A DNA stretch of 64,000 nucleotides from positions 434,001 through 498,000 of the forward strand of contig NZ_CP071794.1 of assembly GCF_017498565.1 (NCBI RefSeq). Direction: 5' to 3'. The stretch's first letter is position 1. Each line of letters starts with the position of its first letter. Origin of the DNA: Parasphingorhabdus cellanae (lineage in GTDB: Bacteria; Pseudomonadota; Alphaproteobacteria; Sphingomonadales; Sphingomonadaceae). Under the pieces are notes generated by a model. That model made no database searches and had not been told where the DNA came from. It worked only from the letters and a program-made list of their open reading frames with translations. Shown in pieces: positions 18,401 through 28,131 of the stretch. The position numbers and the translations under genes are program-made.

Positions 18401-19407
18401 CCGCTGAGACACCTACAAAACTGCGCCTTGCCTTTATGGGGACACCGGAATTCGCGGTACCGGCCCTGCGCGCCTTACATGCGGCAGGGCATGAGATTGC
18501 TGCCGTCTATTCACAGCCGCCGCGCCGGGCCGGGCGGGGAAAGAAACTAACCCCCTCTCCTGTGCAGCAAGTCGCGGAGGAATTGGGGTTGGAGGTCCGC
18601 GTGCCGGTTTCCTTGAAGAACGAAGAGGCGCAAGCCGAATTTGCAGCGCTTGGCCTCGATGTCGCCGTTGTCGCCGCTTATGGCTTGATCCTGCCACAAG
18701 CGATATTGGATGCGCCGAAAATGGGGTGCCTGAACATTCATGGTTCGTTGCTGCCCCGATGGCGCGGTGCGGCGCCCGTGCAGCGCGCGATTTTAGCTGG
18801 CGATGAAGAAACTGGCATTACCATCATGCAGATGGAAGCGGGTTTGGACACCGGACCAATGCTGCTGAAATCCAGTACACCGGTTGCGGAAAAAACCGCA
18901 GGCGAATTGACTGAAGAGCTAGCGCAAACCGGGGCTGATCTGATGGTGCAATATCTCGCTTCTCCGAAAGAATATCCGCCAGAGGCCCAAGATGATGCCC
19001 TTGCCACCTATGCCAAGAAGATCACCAAGGAAGAAGCGCGTGTGAACTTTGATCAGCCTGCTACAACAGTGCTGCAGCAAATCCGCGCATTTAATCCTGT
19101 GCCGGGCGCATTTTTTGAATTTGGCGGTGAGCGATACAGAATCCACCAAGCCCTATCCCTTCCCCGTCATCCCAGCGAAAGCGGGGATCTCCCTGAGGAT
19201 ACTGCCGAACCTGGGGCTGCAGATTCCAGCTTTCGCTGGAATGACAAGAATTTTGCACCAGGGGCGGTGATATCAGATAAACTATTGATAAAATGCGGTT
19301 CTGGCGCGATTCAACCCGTCACTATCCAGAAAGCCGGAAAGCCAAAAATGGCTTTGGCTGATTTCCTCAACGGCACAAAAATCCCTGTGGGCACATCACT
19401 CCGATGA
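18397..19407 (+). CDS. fmt: methionyl-tRNA formyltransferase
   Basis: A 336-residue Fmt that formylates initiator Met-tRNA using 10-formyl-THF. The formyltransferase domain has [12 protein letters not shown] at the start, the catalytic [17 protein letters not shown] and the metal/folate motif DTGP. The C-terminal OB-like domain is interrupted in frame between HQALSLP and FAPGAVIS by about 30 residues encoded by a palindromic element (19165-19246). The start at 18397 is fixed by the family N-terminus. Its TGA overlaps truA (ATGA), so the two form an operon. Core catalytic residues are untouched, so it is probably active. Confidence 0.94.
   Translation: MTAETPTKLRLAFMGTPEFAVPALRALHAAGHEIAAVYSQPPRRAGRGKKLTPSPVQQVAEELGLEVRVPVSLKNEEAQAEFAALGLDVAVVAAYGLILPQAILDAPKMGCLNIHGSLLPRWRGAAPVQRAILAGDEETGITIMQMEAGLDTGPMLLKSSTPVAEKTAGELTEELAQTGADLMVQYLASPKEYPPEAQDDALATYAKKITKEEARVNFDQPATTVLQQIRAFNPVPGAFFEFGGERYRIHQALSLPRHPSESGDLPEDTAEPGAADSSFRWNDKNFAPGAVISDKLLIKCGSGAIQPVTIQKAGKPKMALADFLNGTKIPVGTSLR
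19165..19246. repeat. 82-bp palindromic element inserted in frame in fmt
   Basis: The arms 19165-19190 and 19221-19246 are inverted repeats matching at about 22 of 26 positions (CGTCATCCCAGCGAAAGC-type ends). The motif is the widespread proteobacterial repeat that often translates as PAKAGI...FAGMT in one frame. Here fmt is read in another frame and stays open. Confidence 0.8.
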
Positions 19408-20150
19408 CCCGGTTCGCGATCACTCTGGAATATGATGGCCGACCGTTCATGGGCTGGCAGCATCAGGATCACGGCCCCAGCGTACAGCAAGCTGTTGAAA
19501 ACGCTATTAAATCAATAACTCAGCAAGAAATTCGCGTGTTCGCTGCTGGCCGCACAGACGCCGGTGTGCATGCGCTGGGCATGCGCGCCCATTTTGATCT
19601 GGAGACGAGGTTGACGCCGTTCCGGTTGATGGAGGGACTTAACGCCGGGCTGCGGCCTCATCCGGTGGCGGTGCTCGCCTGCGACATAGTCGATGATGAG
19701 TGGCACGCCCGATTTAACTGCATCGGACGGCGCTATGTCTACAAGATCACCAACCGCCGCGCGCCGCTGACACTGGATAAGGGGCAGAGCTGGCAGGTTG
19801 CGCGGCCGCTGGATGCGGGGTTAATGCATGATGCTGCGCAGATATTGGTAGGGCAGCATGATTTCACCACCTTCCGATCAACCCATTGTCAGGCGCAAAG
19901 TCCTGTGAAGACGCTCGACAGCATCTCGGTGACACGCTTTGGCGAAGAAATTGAAGTCGAGGTGGCGGCCCGCTCTTTCCTGCATCATCAGGTGCGTTCG
20001 ATGGTCGGTTGCCTCAAACTGGTCGGTGATGGCAAATGGACACGCGACGATTTGTTGAATGCGTTAAAGGCAAAAGACCGCGATGCGCTGGGCTTTAACG
20101 CGCCACCGGATGGGCTCTATTTTGTCGATGCAATTTATCCGGCCAGCTGA
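19404..20150 (+). CDS. truA: tRNA pseudouridine synthase A
   Basis: A 248-residue TruA that makes pseudouridine at tRNA positions 38-40 in the anticodon arm. The catalytic aspartate is Asp52 in [11 protein letters not shown]; the family motifs RRYVYKI and [11 protein letters not shown] are present and the length is typical. It is translationally coupled to fmt by a four-base overlap. It is convergent with the exosortase-cluster amidotransferase, from which it is separated by a strong terminator for the opposite strand. Confidence 0.95.
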   Translation: MTRFAITLEYDGRPFMGWQHQDHGPSVQQAVENAIKSITQQEIRVFAAGRTDAGVHALGMRAHFDLETRLTPFRLMEGLNAGLRPHPVAVLACDIVDDEWHARFNCIGRRYVYKITNRRAPLTLDKGQSWQVARPLDAGLMHDAAQILVGQHDFTTFRSTHCQAQSPVKTLDSISVTRFGEEIEVEVAARSFLHHQVRSMVGCLKLVGDGKWTRDDLLNALKAKDRDALGFNAPPDGLYFVDAIYPAS

Positions 20151-20182
20151 CGCCAAGCAACGGAGAACTAGCGATTAAGTCG

Positions 20183-20207
20183 AAAAAAAAGCGCTCAGGG
20201 TGAGCGC
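20183..20207 (-). terminator. intrinsic terminator ending the XrtA operon
   Basis: Perfect 7-bp stem gcgctca/tgagcgc (20191-20197 and 20201-20207) with a 3-base loop, followed on the minus strand by eight T (plus-strand A run 20183-20190). It lies just after the stop codon of the amidotransferase gene. Confidence 0.9.
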
Positions 20208-20213
20208 CTTGAT

Positions 20214-22109
20214 CTAAAGACTGAACAAACGTTGCAGTGATTTATCGAGCATCAGCAATTGCCAGAGCAAACGGCTGTTATCCGCCTTTCCGGCGATATG
20301 ATCATCGGCCACTTTGCTTAGGGCCTGTTGATCAAACCAGCCCATGCGCGCCAGCGCTCCAGCACCGGAAATTGCCCGCGCTTCATCCGCCAATGGCCCG
20401 CGCAACCACTGGGCAATCGGCGTCACAAAGCCCATTTTCGGGCGATAGAGGATATCGTGCGGCAAATAACGCTCCATCGCCTTTTTCATCAGATATTTGC
20501 CGGTCCCCCGACGCACCCGCAAGTTGGTCGGCAATTTCGCGGCAAATTCCATGAGCTTATAGTCCAGCAATGGCTCCCTCGCTTCCAGGCCCACCGCCAT
20601 GCTGGTCCGATCAACCTTGGTCAGGATATCGCCGGGCAGCCACATTTTCATGTCGGCATATTGCGCCTGATCGAGACCATTGCGCGCTGGTGCACGCTCC
20701 ATCAGGTCGATCATCCGGGCCTCGCCCCGATAGCCATCCAATTGCTTAGCCATAGCATCGGAATAAATCGCATGGCGGCCCGCTGGCGTCGTCACCCCAA
20801 CCGCTTCGGCATAGCCTTCTGGTCCGGAGCGGGCGAGCGACAGCAAGGTCGATTTGGCGCGGAGTGGTCTCGGTGCCCAATCGGCCTTGGGATAGACCTT
20901 GCCGAGCCAACCCAATGCCGGTCCTCGAAAAGACTCGGGAATCAGGCCCCTCACCCGTTCTTCGGCATGATGAAAAACATGACGGCGATAACCGGCCAGC
21001 GCTTCATCCGCGCCATCGCCAGAAAGTGCCACCGTTACATTCTCCCGCGCCAGCTCGGCCACACGATAGGTCGGCAGCGCAGAGCCATCGGCAAAAGGTT
21101 CATCAAAATGGTCGGCCAGCCTATCGATCAGGCCGAAATCATCTGCCGCCACGGTCCGCGCGCGGTGATCGGTTTTGAACCGTTCTGCGATCTGTTTGGC
21201 ATAGCTGGTTTCATCCAGCGAGGCTTGATCAAAGCCGATGGAGCATGTCTTGACCGGCTGGCGGCTTTTTTCCGACATCAAAGCGACGACCGCACTGCTA
21301 TCGACGCCGCCGGACAGGAACGCTCCCAAGGGTACGTCGGCAATCATGCGTGCACTGACCGCGTCTTTCATCAACGCAACCAATTCATCCTCCAGCGCCG
21401 AAGCAGATGCTTTGTTCCGCTGGCTAAAATCCATATCCCAATATTGGATCGGTGCAGGTTCCGGCTTGCCCTGTTCAAGAAGCAAATAATGGCCGGCGGG
21501 CAGTTTCTTGACGCCTTTCAACAGCGAGATATGATCCGGCACATATCCAAAGGCCAGATAATCATCGACCGCGCGCAATTCTGGCTCTCTCCGCAACAAG
21601 GGGTTCGCGAGCAACGCTTTCAATTCCGAGCCAAACAATATGCTCCCGTCCGATACAGGCGCGTAAAAGAGCGGTTTCACACCCAGTCTGTCACGCGCCA
21701 AGAACAGCTGCTTGGTCCGCTGATCGAATATCGCAAAGGCGAACATACCGTTGAGCCGCTTCAGGCAATCGACTCCCCATTGCCGCCATGCATAGAGGAT
21801 AACCTCGGTATCACTGCTAGTGGCGAACTGATGCCCAAGCGATTCCAGTTCTACCCGGACATCCTGAAAATTGTAAATCTCGCCATTATAGCTGATTACC
21901 TGCGCTTCATCAGCGGTCAACATGGGCTGCGCGCCGCCTTCCAGATCGATGATCGACAGCCGGCGATGGCCGAGACCGACACCAGGTGCCGTCCAGATAC
22001 CGGAACCGTCAGGCCCGCGATGCGACAAGCTATCGGTCATCTTGCGCAGCCGCGCGGGCTCCACCGGCTTGGCCGTTTCCAGATGAAATATTCCCGCAAT
22101 GCCGCACAT
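20214..22109 (-). CDS. XrtA-associated asparagine synthase-type amidotransferase
   Basis: A 631-residue glutamine-hydrolysing asparagine synthetase homologue. The N-terminal class II glutaminase has Cys2 as nucleophile (MCGIAGIFH), followed by an AsnB synthetase domain with the pyrophosphate loop FLSGGVDSSAV. Proteins of this length next to exosortase A form the 'exosortase A system-associated amidotransferase' group, thought to amidate a sugar or a precursor of the exopolysaccharide. It is the last gene of the minus-strand XrtA series, ten bases after xrtA, and precedes a terminator. True asparagine synthesis is a possible alternative role. Confidence 0.9.
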   Translation of the reverse strand: MCGIAGIFHLETAKPVEPARLRKMTDSLSHRGPDGSGIWTAPGVGLGHRRLSIIDLEGGAQPMLTADEAQVISYNGEIYNFQDVRVELESLGHQFATSSDTEVILYAWRQWGVDCLKRLNGMFAFAIFDQRTKQLFLARDRLGVKPLFYAPVSDGSILFGSELKALLANPLLRREPELRAVDDYLAFGYVPDHISLLKGVKKLPAGHYLLLEQGKPEPAPIQYWDMDFSQRNKASASALEDELVALMKDAVSARMIADVPLGAFLSGGVDSSAVVALMSEKSRQPVKTCSIGFDQASLDETSYAKQIAERFKTDHRARTVAADDFGLIDRLADHFDEPFADGSALPTYRVAELARENVTVALSGDGADEALAGYRRHVFHHAEERVRGLIPESFRGPALGWLGKVYPKADWAPRPLRAKSTLLSLARSGPEGYAEAVGVTTPAGRHAIYSDAMAKQLDGYRGEARMIDLMERAPARNGLDQAQYADMKMWLPGDILTKVDRTSMAVGLEAREPLLDYKLMEFAAKLPTNLRVRRGTGKYLMKKAMERYLPHDILYRPKMGFVTPIAQWLRGPLADEARAISGAGALARMGWFDQQALSKVADDHIAGKADNSRLLWQLLMLDKSLQRLFSL

Positions 22110-22119
22110 GATGTGCGCC

Positions 22120-23673
22120 CTAGCGCAGCCCCGCCATTTCGTCAGCCAATTTATCGATCGGTCCTAGTGCCTTGCGAAAAGCATCCATCGCGGCGCGGGG
22201 ACCAGCCTCATCGACTTTCTCTGCCGATATCAGAACCGCGACTGCTTGCTGATTGCCGCCAAGCAATTTTGCTTTCAACGTTGCAAGCTTCACCGCCGAC
22301 CCGCTTCCAGTCAGTGTGTCACCGATCCGATAGTAGGATTGCACGTCGCGAACCACGGGCCCCGGTGCTGTTATCTGGATCGCGCTGCCGGATTCTGGCT
22401 CCGGCAAATTTCGGCTCCATGACCAGTCCGTGCGCGGATCAAAAGCGCCCTGCCCATAACCGACAATTTCGCGGCCACCCTCCTGACGGTCATAAACAGC
22501 AATCGCAAGATCAACCTCAGCACCGTTTGCCAAGTTCCGATAGCGGCCGAGCAATTGGTGATTGGCACCGTCAAACCGAGGCTTCCAGTCAAATGTTGGT
22601 CGATAGTCAACCCGCTCCCAACCGTCGACGGCGGGCAGCGCAATTTTATCGGGCAGTGGAGAGTTTTGCGCCGCCAGGACGGACGTCCAGAGCAGCGGAG
22701 CAGAGACTATTGCGGCCATGGCGGCCATTGCCATTACGGGTGTCAGCTTTGGCGAACCGCGATGAGAGTTGCGGTCAATGGTCTCTCCGTCGATCATCGG
22801 TTCGTCAATTTTGCGATCAAAAAACGGCCAACCGACCGCCATGACTAGCGCCAGAACAAAAGCAAAAAAGAACCAGCCGTAAAAAATATGATCAAAGCCA
22901 GAAGCAAAATCTGTCGTCGTGTGATGGGCGATGTATATCGTTCCGAAAGCACGGATACCATTGGCCAATATTGGCACCATCACAGCGGCGATCATGAACA
23001 ATGTCCGGCGCTGCCAACTCTGGAAACAAAGATTGCTCACCAGCGCACCATAAGCGATCATCGCGATCAAGAATTTGATACCGGAACAGGCCTCGGCAAC
23101 CTCGAAATAACCGGTTGGGGTCGAGATAAAGACACCATCAATGAACGCCGGGATGTTTGCCCATCCCAGGAAAACCATCGACATTTTCGCCGTAATCATC
23201 TGAAGAAAAGGAACAAACTCCTCCCCAAAAGGCACCAGAAAAAGGCTGTAAAACAGGGGAAAAATAAGACCGCGCGTGACCGCAAGACCAAGCAGCGTGA
23301 TAACCGCTCCCTGCAGCATCATGACCAGCCCCAGCTGACGTGCAAAGGAAACGCCAGCTGCCTCCCCCAACAACCAGCCGAAAGCAGCCACGCCAATCCA
23401 AAGCAGGCCTGGTGTCCAGATTTTCGGCGTGATTTTCGCCAGTTCCTCGCGCCGCTGCTGCACCAACCAGAAAAGGATCGGGGTGATCAAAAGACAATGA
23501 TTATAGGTGGAGACATTCCACCAGGCGTCGACCATGGCCATGGCGTTTCGCGAGAATAGGAGCAAAATCACGGCAACTGCCAATGTCAGAAGACGCAAAT
23601 GCCGCATCCAAACGGTCGCATCCGATATGTGTGGAGCACCTTGTGCGGGCTGATCGATGGCGGCGCTGTTCAT
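22120..23673 (-). CDS. xrtA: exosortase A fused to EpsI domain
   Basis: A 517-residue inner-membrane protein. The N-terminal part is a multi-helix exosortase with the catalytic triad Cys196 (EACSGIK), Arg241 (NGIRAFG) and His262 (FDHIFYG). The C-terminal about 200 residues form the periplasmic EpsI domain (VDGWERVDYRP onward). Exosortase A is a transpeptidase-like enzyme that cuts PEP-CTERM sorting signals; the EpsI domain is tied to exopolysaccharide production. Its ATG overlaps the glycosyltransferase stop (ATGA). No PEP-CTERM protein is encoded in this window. Confidence 0.95.
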   Translation of the reverse strand: MNSAAIDQPAQGAPHISDATVWMRHLRLLTLAVAVILLLFSRNAMAMVDAWWNVSTYNHCLLITPILFWLVQQRREELAKITPKIWTPGLLWIGVAAFGWLLGEAAGVSFARQLGLVMMLQGAVITLLGLAVTRGLIFPLFYSLFLVPFGEEFVPFLQMITAKMSMVFLGWANIPAFIDGVFISTPTGYFEVAEACSGIKFLIAMIAYGALVSNLCFQSWQRRTLFMIAAVMVPILANGIRAFGTIYIAHHTTTDFASGFDHIFYGWFFFAFVLALVMAVGWPFFDRKIDEPMIDGETIDRNSHRGSPKLTPVMAMAAMAAIVSAPLLWTSVLAAQNSPLPDKIALPAVDGWERVDYRPTFDWKPRFDGANHQLLGRYRNLANGAEVDLAIAVYDRQEGGREIVGYGQGAFDPRTDWSWSRNLPEPESGSAIQITAPGPVVRDVQSYYRIGDTLTGSGSAVKLATLKAKLLGGNQQAVAVLISAEKVDEAGPRAAMDAFRKALGPIDKLADEMAGLR

Positions 23674-24893
23674 TCCGCTGCCTCAATTATTTCATCGTCT
23701 TCGATGCCGCAAAGCCTGGCCATATCCGCAAGTTGGGTTTTCCAGCTATATGTCGATCGGATCAATCGATTTGCACTATCACCGAGAAGTTTAGCCTTCT
23801 CGCGATTAGACAATAAATCACAGACGAACTGTGCTTCCTCTGATGGATTATTGGCGACGCATAGATGTTCACCAGCGACTGCATCTATACCTTGCGCCGC
23901 GGCAACAGAAGCTACGACGGGTTTACCCATAGCCATCGCTTCGAGGACCTTATTCTGGATACCCCGTGCAATCCGCAAAGGTGCAACAACGACATCGGCC
24001 GCCTTGATCCATGATCGGATATCATCGACGCTGCCCGTAACCATAGTGCCATTCAAACCGTCCAGCTTACGCACCGCATCGGTTGGAGCGCGCCCTACAA
24101 TAGCAAACTGCGCATCGGCATGGCGCTTAATGATCTGTGGCATCACGTCTGTGGAGAATGATAATACAGCTTCGACATTCGGACGATAATCCATCTGACC
24201 TGTAAAGACCATCAAAGGCCCCTTGTGAGGTAGCTCAACCGCAGCCACATCGCTCGGATCATAAAAATGAAAATCAATGCCATTGCCTACGGCTTTCACT
24301 TTATCCTTGGTCAAGCCAGAACGCTGCCGAAACAATTGTGCTTCCGCTTCACTAACGAACAGAGAATAGTCCGCACGATTGGCGACTTGCGTCTCAAAGG
24401 CGCCGAGCAATTTTGCCTCACGTCGGTTGATCCAAGCCATCGGACCAGTGCCGTCATCGGCATAGCTTTCAAACTTTGCGCTATCGACGTCGGCAAAGTC
24501 CATTACCAGCCGACCATTATAGTCGGCCGGAACAAATTGAGCCATCTGGCCGGAAAAGACGAAGATGCAGTCAATCGGCCGAGCCTTCAATATGCCTTGA
24601 ACATAGCTATGAATTTTCGTGCTATCGAAAGAGGTTAGAGAAACGGGCCTTCCGGTTGCCACTGCTTCGATCCCAGCCAGCCAATTGGATTTGTCACGCC
24701 GGATAATCTGTAAAGACGCTAGCGAAGCCTTGATATCGCTTTCCTCTGCCTCTTCCGCTTCATCATCAGCAAAGCAGGTCAGATGCACAGGCCGATATTC
24801 CATCAGCTTACGCAAAATATGATGCGATCGAATCTTATCACCTCGATTGGGCGGCCAAGGGACGCGGTGAGTCAGGAATATTATCTCGCCCAC
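23670..24893 (-). CDS. XrtA-associated glycosyltransferase
   Basis: About 407 residues of a GT-B family 1/4-type glycosyltransferase, the type found in exosortase A loci. It begins EIIFLTHRVPWPPNRGDKIRS and carries the donor-binding GIQNKVLEAMAMGKPVVAS. I use the GTG at 24893, which shares a base with the stop of the preceding FemAB-like gene (TAGTG); a longer frame back to 24959 would run into that gene. It should add a sugar to the lipid-linked exopolysaccharide repeat. The acceptor and donor sugars are unknown. Confidence 0.88.
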   Translation of the reverse strand: MGEIIFLTHRVPWPPNRGDKIRSHHILRKLMEYRPVHLTCFADDEAEEAEESDIKASLASLQIIRRDKSNWLAGIEAVATGRPVSLTSFDSTKIHSYVQGILKARPIDCIFVFSGQMAQFVPADYNGRLVMDFADVDSAKFESYADDGTGPMAWINRREAKLLGAFETQVANRADYSLFVSEAEAQLFRQRSGLTKDKVKAVGNGIDFHFYDPSDVAAVELPHKGPLMVFTGQMDYRPNVEAVLSFSTDVMPQIIKRHADAQFAIVGRAPTDAVRKLDGLNGTMVTGSVDDIRSWIKAADVVVAPLRIARGIQNKVLEAMAMGKPVVASVAAAQGIDAVAGEHLCVANNPSEEAQFVCDLLSNREKAKLLGDSANRLIRSTYSWKTQLADMARLCGIEDDEIIEAAE

Positions 24894-25966
24894 TAGCCCA
24901 AACCTCTGGCGATGATCGGTCCCAAATGATTTGCGATAGGCAACGGCAGTTTCTGCCACAAAGCGACTTGCAGACGATATTTGGGACTCATCGGGTTAAC
25001 ATCGCGGACTTCCTCGCCATTAATCGCGCGGATGGCGTAGGAAAGCGACTGCGGTTCAAAACCCCAATTCTTCTTGAAAGAATAAGCGCCAGTACCAACT
25101 TTCGAACGGCCGAAATCAAAGCGTCGGCAACCGCGTTTGCGCGCATGGTTCATGAGTGCAAAATACATAATGTCATTGGCGCGTAGCCGCCGGGCATCAT
25201 GGGTCCCGCCGCCCCAGTAAGGCATGACAGTTTCATTATGATAAAGGCTCAGCACACTCGCAACGGGCCTGCCATCCTCAAGCACTGTGAGGATATCCGC
25301 GTGCTCGCCAAACCCATCCAGCACTGCATCAAATAACTTTTTGGGGAATACCGGCGTGCCAAGATTGCGGACGCTTTCTGCATAGACGGCATAATGATCT
25401 GTACCGTCTTGCTCGCTGGATCCGGTCCTGACGGTCAGCTGATTTTTTAGCCCCTTGCGAACCTCTGCCCTTTGTTTGCGCGGGATTGCGAGCAATTGAC
25501 TTTCTTCATCGTCCGCAAGACTAGAGGCAAAACCGGCATAGACGCCGTCTTTATTTTGCCAGTTACCGGCAGGTATTGGCCCGCCGCGTAATTCTACACT
25601 CGGAAAGCTGTGCTTCTGCGCAAAATTCCATGCCGTATCTGCCAGCATTTCAGTTGCCTGATCATTGAGGCTCAATATCCCTCCGCCAACGGCGAAACCA
25701 CTCGAAACCAACGCACGGCCGAAAAGCGGCGAATGAATAAGACTTAACGGCAATATCCCCTGAAGCTGTCCTTCGGTGTCTTCGGCCAAAATGTAGCGCC
25801 ATTCGTGATTGCAGGCTTTTGATACGGCTAAAACCCAAGCTGGCCGATGAAACGCCGTGCCGTGTCGGTGATTGGCGACAAATTTCTCGATCCGCGCCAG
25901 TTCATCTGCGTCTTCACGGTCTAATAGGCGAATAAGGGTAACCTTAGGGGAAAAGGGCATATTCAT
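24893..25966 (-). CDS. XrtA-associated FemAB-like GNAT protein
   Basis: A 357-residue protein of the FemAB/GNAT fold, the group seen next to exosortase A. A C-terminal acyltransferase-like half contains MPYWGGGTHDARRLRANDIMYF and RRFDFGRSKVGTGAYSFKKNWG. FemAB-like enzymes transfer amino acids or acyl groups; the role here in exopolysaccharide decoration is inferred. The ATG at 25966 overlaps the deacetylase stop (ATGA). It lies between the deacetylase and glycosyltransferase genes in a tightly coupled operon. Confidence 0.88.
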   Translation of the reverse strand: MNMPFSPKVTLIRLLDREDADELARIEKFVANHRHGTAFHRPAWVLAVSKACNHEWRYILAEDTEGQLQGILPLSLIHSPLFGRALVSSGFAVGGGILSLNDQATEMLADTAWNFAQKHSFPSVELRGGPIPAGNWQNKDGVYAGFASSLADDEESQLLAIPRKQRAEVRKGLKNQLTVRTGSSEQDGTDHYAVYAESVRNLGTPVFPKKLFDAVLDGFGEHADILTVLEDGRPVASVLSLYHNETVMPYWGGGTHDARRLRANDIMYFALMNHARKRGCRRFDFGRSKVGTGAYSFKKNWGFEPQSLSYAIRAINGEEVRDVNPMSPKYRLQVALWQKLPLPIANHLGPIIARGLG

Positions 25967-26865
25967 TGCGCCCACTCTCTTTCCAGCTCAGCCAATTCAT
26001 CGACCCTGCCCCAGACATGCTCCCTGCCCACGCGAACCAGTTTAGAGCGCATCGAACGAAGCTTCGTATAGTGACGTAGTTTGGATCTGAGCGGAGCGTC
26101 ACCCACTCGAGGTTGCTCAGGATCTATCTCCCAGGGGTGAAAATAGAATATCGCACCGCGTCCATCGTCCTTTTGCATTTTTCGGATAGCCCGATCGTAA
26201 AGCACGTAAGGAAGCAACCGGAAAAACCCGCCACCTCCCGCCGCGAATACTCGATCTCCAACTTTTACGGTGGTGACAGGCAGCTCAATCAAATCTGAAC
26301 CGGGCACAGGCTTCCATGCAAAACGTGGTGACCCTGCCCAACCATAATGGTCATGTCTAATCGGTGCTACGCTGGAAGAATAGCTATAGCCCTGCTCTGC
26401 CAACATTTCATGGGCCCAGGGCGTGCGTTGATCAATTGAGAAACTTGGCGCCCGATAGCCGGTAATGGCTTGGCCCGAACTATCTTCCAATATCTTGCGT
26501 GTGCGCTTCAGATCATCGCGAAACTGATCAGGCGTCAACGTAAAAACCCGCGCGTGATCATAACCATGGCTGGCAATCTCATGCCCCGCCGACACTATGC
26601 GCTGCATAAGCTTTGGATAGCGCTCTGCCACCCAACCAAGCGTGAAAAACGTCGCTTTGATACCAACCTCGTCAAAGAGCGCCAGCACGGCATCGGTATT
26701 CCGTTCGACACGGTGCTCCAGACTATCCCAATCGGCACGGTCGATTACCGTTTCAAAGGCGCCAACCTGAAACCAGTCCTCGATATCCACGGACATCGCG
26801 TTGAGCAAAGCATTTGCTTTTCTCGCCTCGTCGATGGGCTCAGGCTGCGCGTCCTGTATTGACAT
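25963..26865 (-). CDS. XrtA-associated polysaccharide deacetylase
   Basis: About 300 residues with a NodB-type deacetylase domain: MSVDIEDWFQVGAFE (catalytic Asp-Glu), the metal-binding SHGYDHARV and the late FYFHPWEIDPEQP. Such enzymes remove N-acetyl groups from exported polysaccharide. The ATG at 26865 has an AAGGAAA ribosome site and overlaps the upstream ATPase by 26 bases; an ATG at 26796 or a start at 26907 are alternatives. No signal peptide is evident, so its cellular site is uncertain. Confidence 0.88.
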   Translation of the reverse strand: MSIQDAQPEPIDEARKANALLNAMSVDIEDWFQVGAFETVIDRADWDSLEHRVERNTDAVLALFDEVGIKATFFTLGWVAERYPKLMQRIVSAGHEIASHGYDHARVFTLTPDQFRDDLKRTRKILEDSSGQAITGYRAPSFSIDQRTPWAHEMLAEQGYSYSSSVAPIRHDHYGWAGSPRFAWKPVPGSDLIELPVTTVKVGDRVFAAGGGGFFRLLPYVLYDRAIRKMQKDDGRGAIFYFHPWEIDPEQPRVGDAPLRSKLRHYTKLRSMRSKLVRVGREHVWGRVDELAELEREWAQ

Positions 26866-28096
26866 AGCTTTCCTTGCTCCGGACATCGCTTTCGACCCAT
26901 TCCACAAGCATCGTCAAGATACGGTGCAGGCTTTCTTCCTGTCCATCCATGCGCGATTCGAGCGAAGATAGTCGTTTGAAAATGGCGTCCACGTCGGCCA
27001 AAACCGCGGCATCAACGGTGGGTTCAACAACCCTTGGCGTCTCATTCATTCCCGATACGACCGACGCTGGTTCAGCGGCGCTGTCGACCGCCTTAAATGG
27101 CAGCACCTCGTGCTCACCAGATACCGGTTCTTCGACATTCACAGCAGCCGGTTCAGGTGCAGCTATAGCAGCCGTTTCTTCCTCAGAATCCGTCTGAGTT
27201 TGAGGGGACCGTGCCGGCTTCTCCCACAATGGGCTTTTGACTGTTAGTGGATCAATCGCGTCTTCCGGTTCGGCGATCTCCACTTCCTCGCCTTTCAAAT
27301 CGGCCAGTACGCGGCCAACAAGTGCCTGATCGATAAGCTCAGCATGCTCTACCGCCCCCATGAGCAAGACACGGCTCATCAATGTGTTGATTTTGCGGGG
27401 TACACCGGATGTTTCACTAAACAGCAGACGGAATACATCCGAGGTTATTTTCGGGCGGCCGGACCAACCACTTTTTGACAGCCGATGGGTGATATAAGGT
27501 TCAATCTCGTGCGCCTCCATCGGCTCAAGATGATGATGCGCGATGACCCGCTGACGCAATTGTTCCAATCGGTCGGACTGTTGCAAAGTATCGCGAAATT
27601 CCGGCTGACCCAGAAGGAATATCTGGAGCAATGCCTGACCGCCAAGCTGGAAATTAGAGAGCATGCGCAGCTCTTCCAAAGCGCCGGTTGGCAGGTTCTG
27701 CGACTCATCGACAATCAGCAAACAACGCCGCCCGGCGCGCGCTTCGCTATGCAGAAATTCTTCAAAAGCGCTGAGCAACTGCGCCTTGTCCATATCGTCT
27801 GTATCAATGTCGAAATGATCTGCGGCAAAACGTACAATATGCTTGCTGTCCAGCGCTGTGGTGACAACATTGGCTGCGGTCAATCGTTCACGGTCGATCG
27901 TTGCCATTAAATGGCTAACCAAAGTTGTTTTACCAGCACCGACATCACCAGTAATAACAATGAATCCTTCACCCTGCGCCAGACCGTAGCCAAGATAGGA
28001 CAAAGCTTTCCGGTGAGTCAGGCTCTCAAAATAGTAATGCGGATCCGGGGTCAGCTGGAATGGCCGACTTTTTAATCCATAAAATTCTTCATACAT
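26840..28096 (-). CDS. XrtA-associated AAA ATPase (ExeA-like)
   Basis: A 418-residue protein starting MYEEFYGLKSRPF, the exact start style of the exosortase-locus ATPase group. It has Walker A GDVGAGKT (50-57), Walker B LLIVDESQ and a sensor region RLEQLRQRV. After about residue 270 a low-complexity Pro/Glu/Ala-rich linker leads to a short coiled coil. ExeA-type ATPases act at the envelope with secretion systems. The usual membrane helix of ExeA is not obvious here. It precedes the deacetylase and follows the outer-membrane protein gene. Confidence 0.9.
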   Translation of the reverse strand: MYEEFYGLKSRPFQLTPDPHYYFESLTHRKALSYLGYGLAQGEGFIVITGDVGAGKTTLVSHLMATIDRERLTAANVVTTALDSKHIVRFAADHFDIDTDDMDKAQLLSAFEEFLHSEARAGRRCLLIVDESQNLPTGALEELRMLSNFQLGGQALLQIFLLGQPEFRDTLQQSDRLEQLRQRVIAHHHLEPMEAHEIEPYITHRLSKSGWSGRPKITSDVFRLLFSETSGVPRKINTLMSRVLLMGAVEHAELIDQALVGRVLADLKGEEVEIAEPEDAIDPLTVKSPLWEKPARSPQTQTDSEEETAAIAAPEPAAVNVEEPVSGEHEVLPFKAVDSAAEPASVVSGMNETPRVVEPTVDAAVLADVDAIFKRLSSLESRMDGQEESLHRILTMLVEWVESDVRSKESYVNTGRAA

Positions 28097-28131
28097 CTTC
28101 GTATCCCCCACCTATTCTCACGGTGACCCTG

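Noticed and set aside
20328..22844. Plus-strand open frame of 838 codons opposite the amidotransferase and exosortase genes
   Set aside because: It is the antisense of two well-supported genes, with no ribosome site and no recognisable domain; composition explains the open frame.
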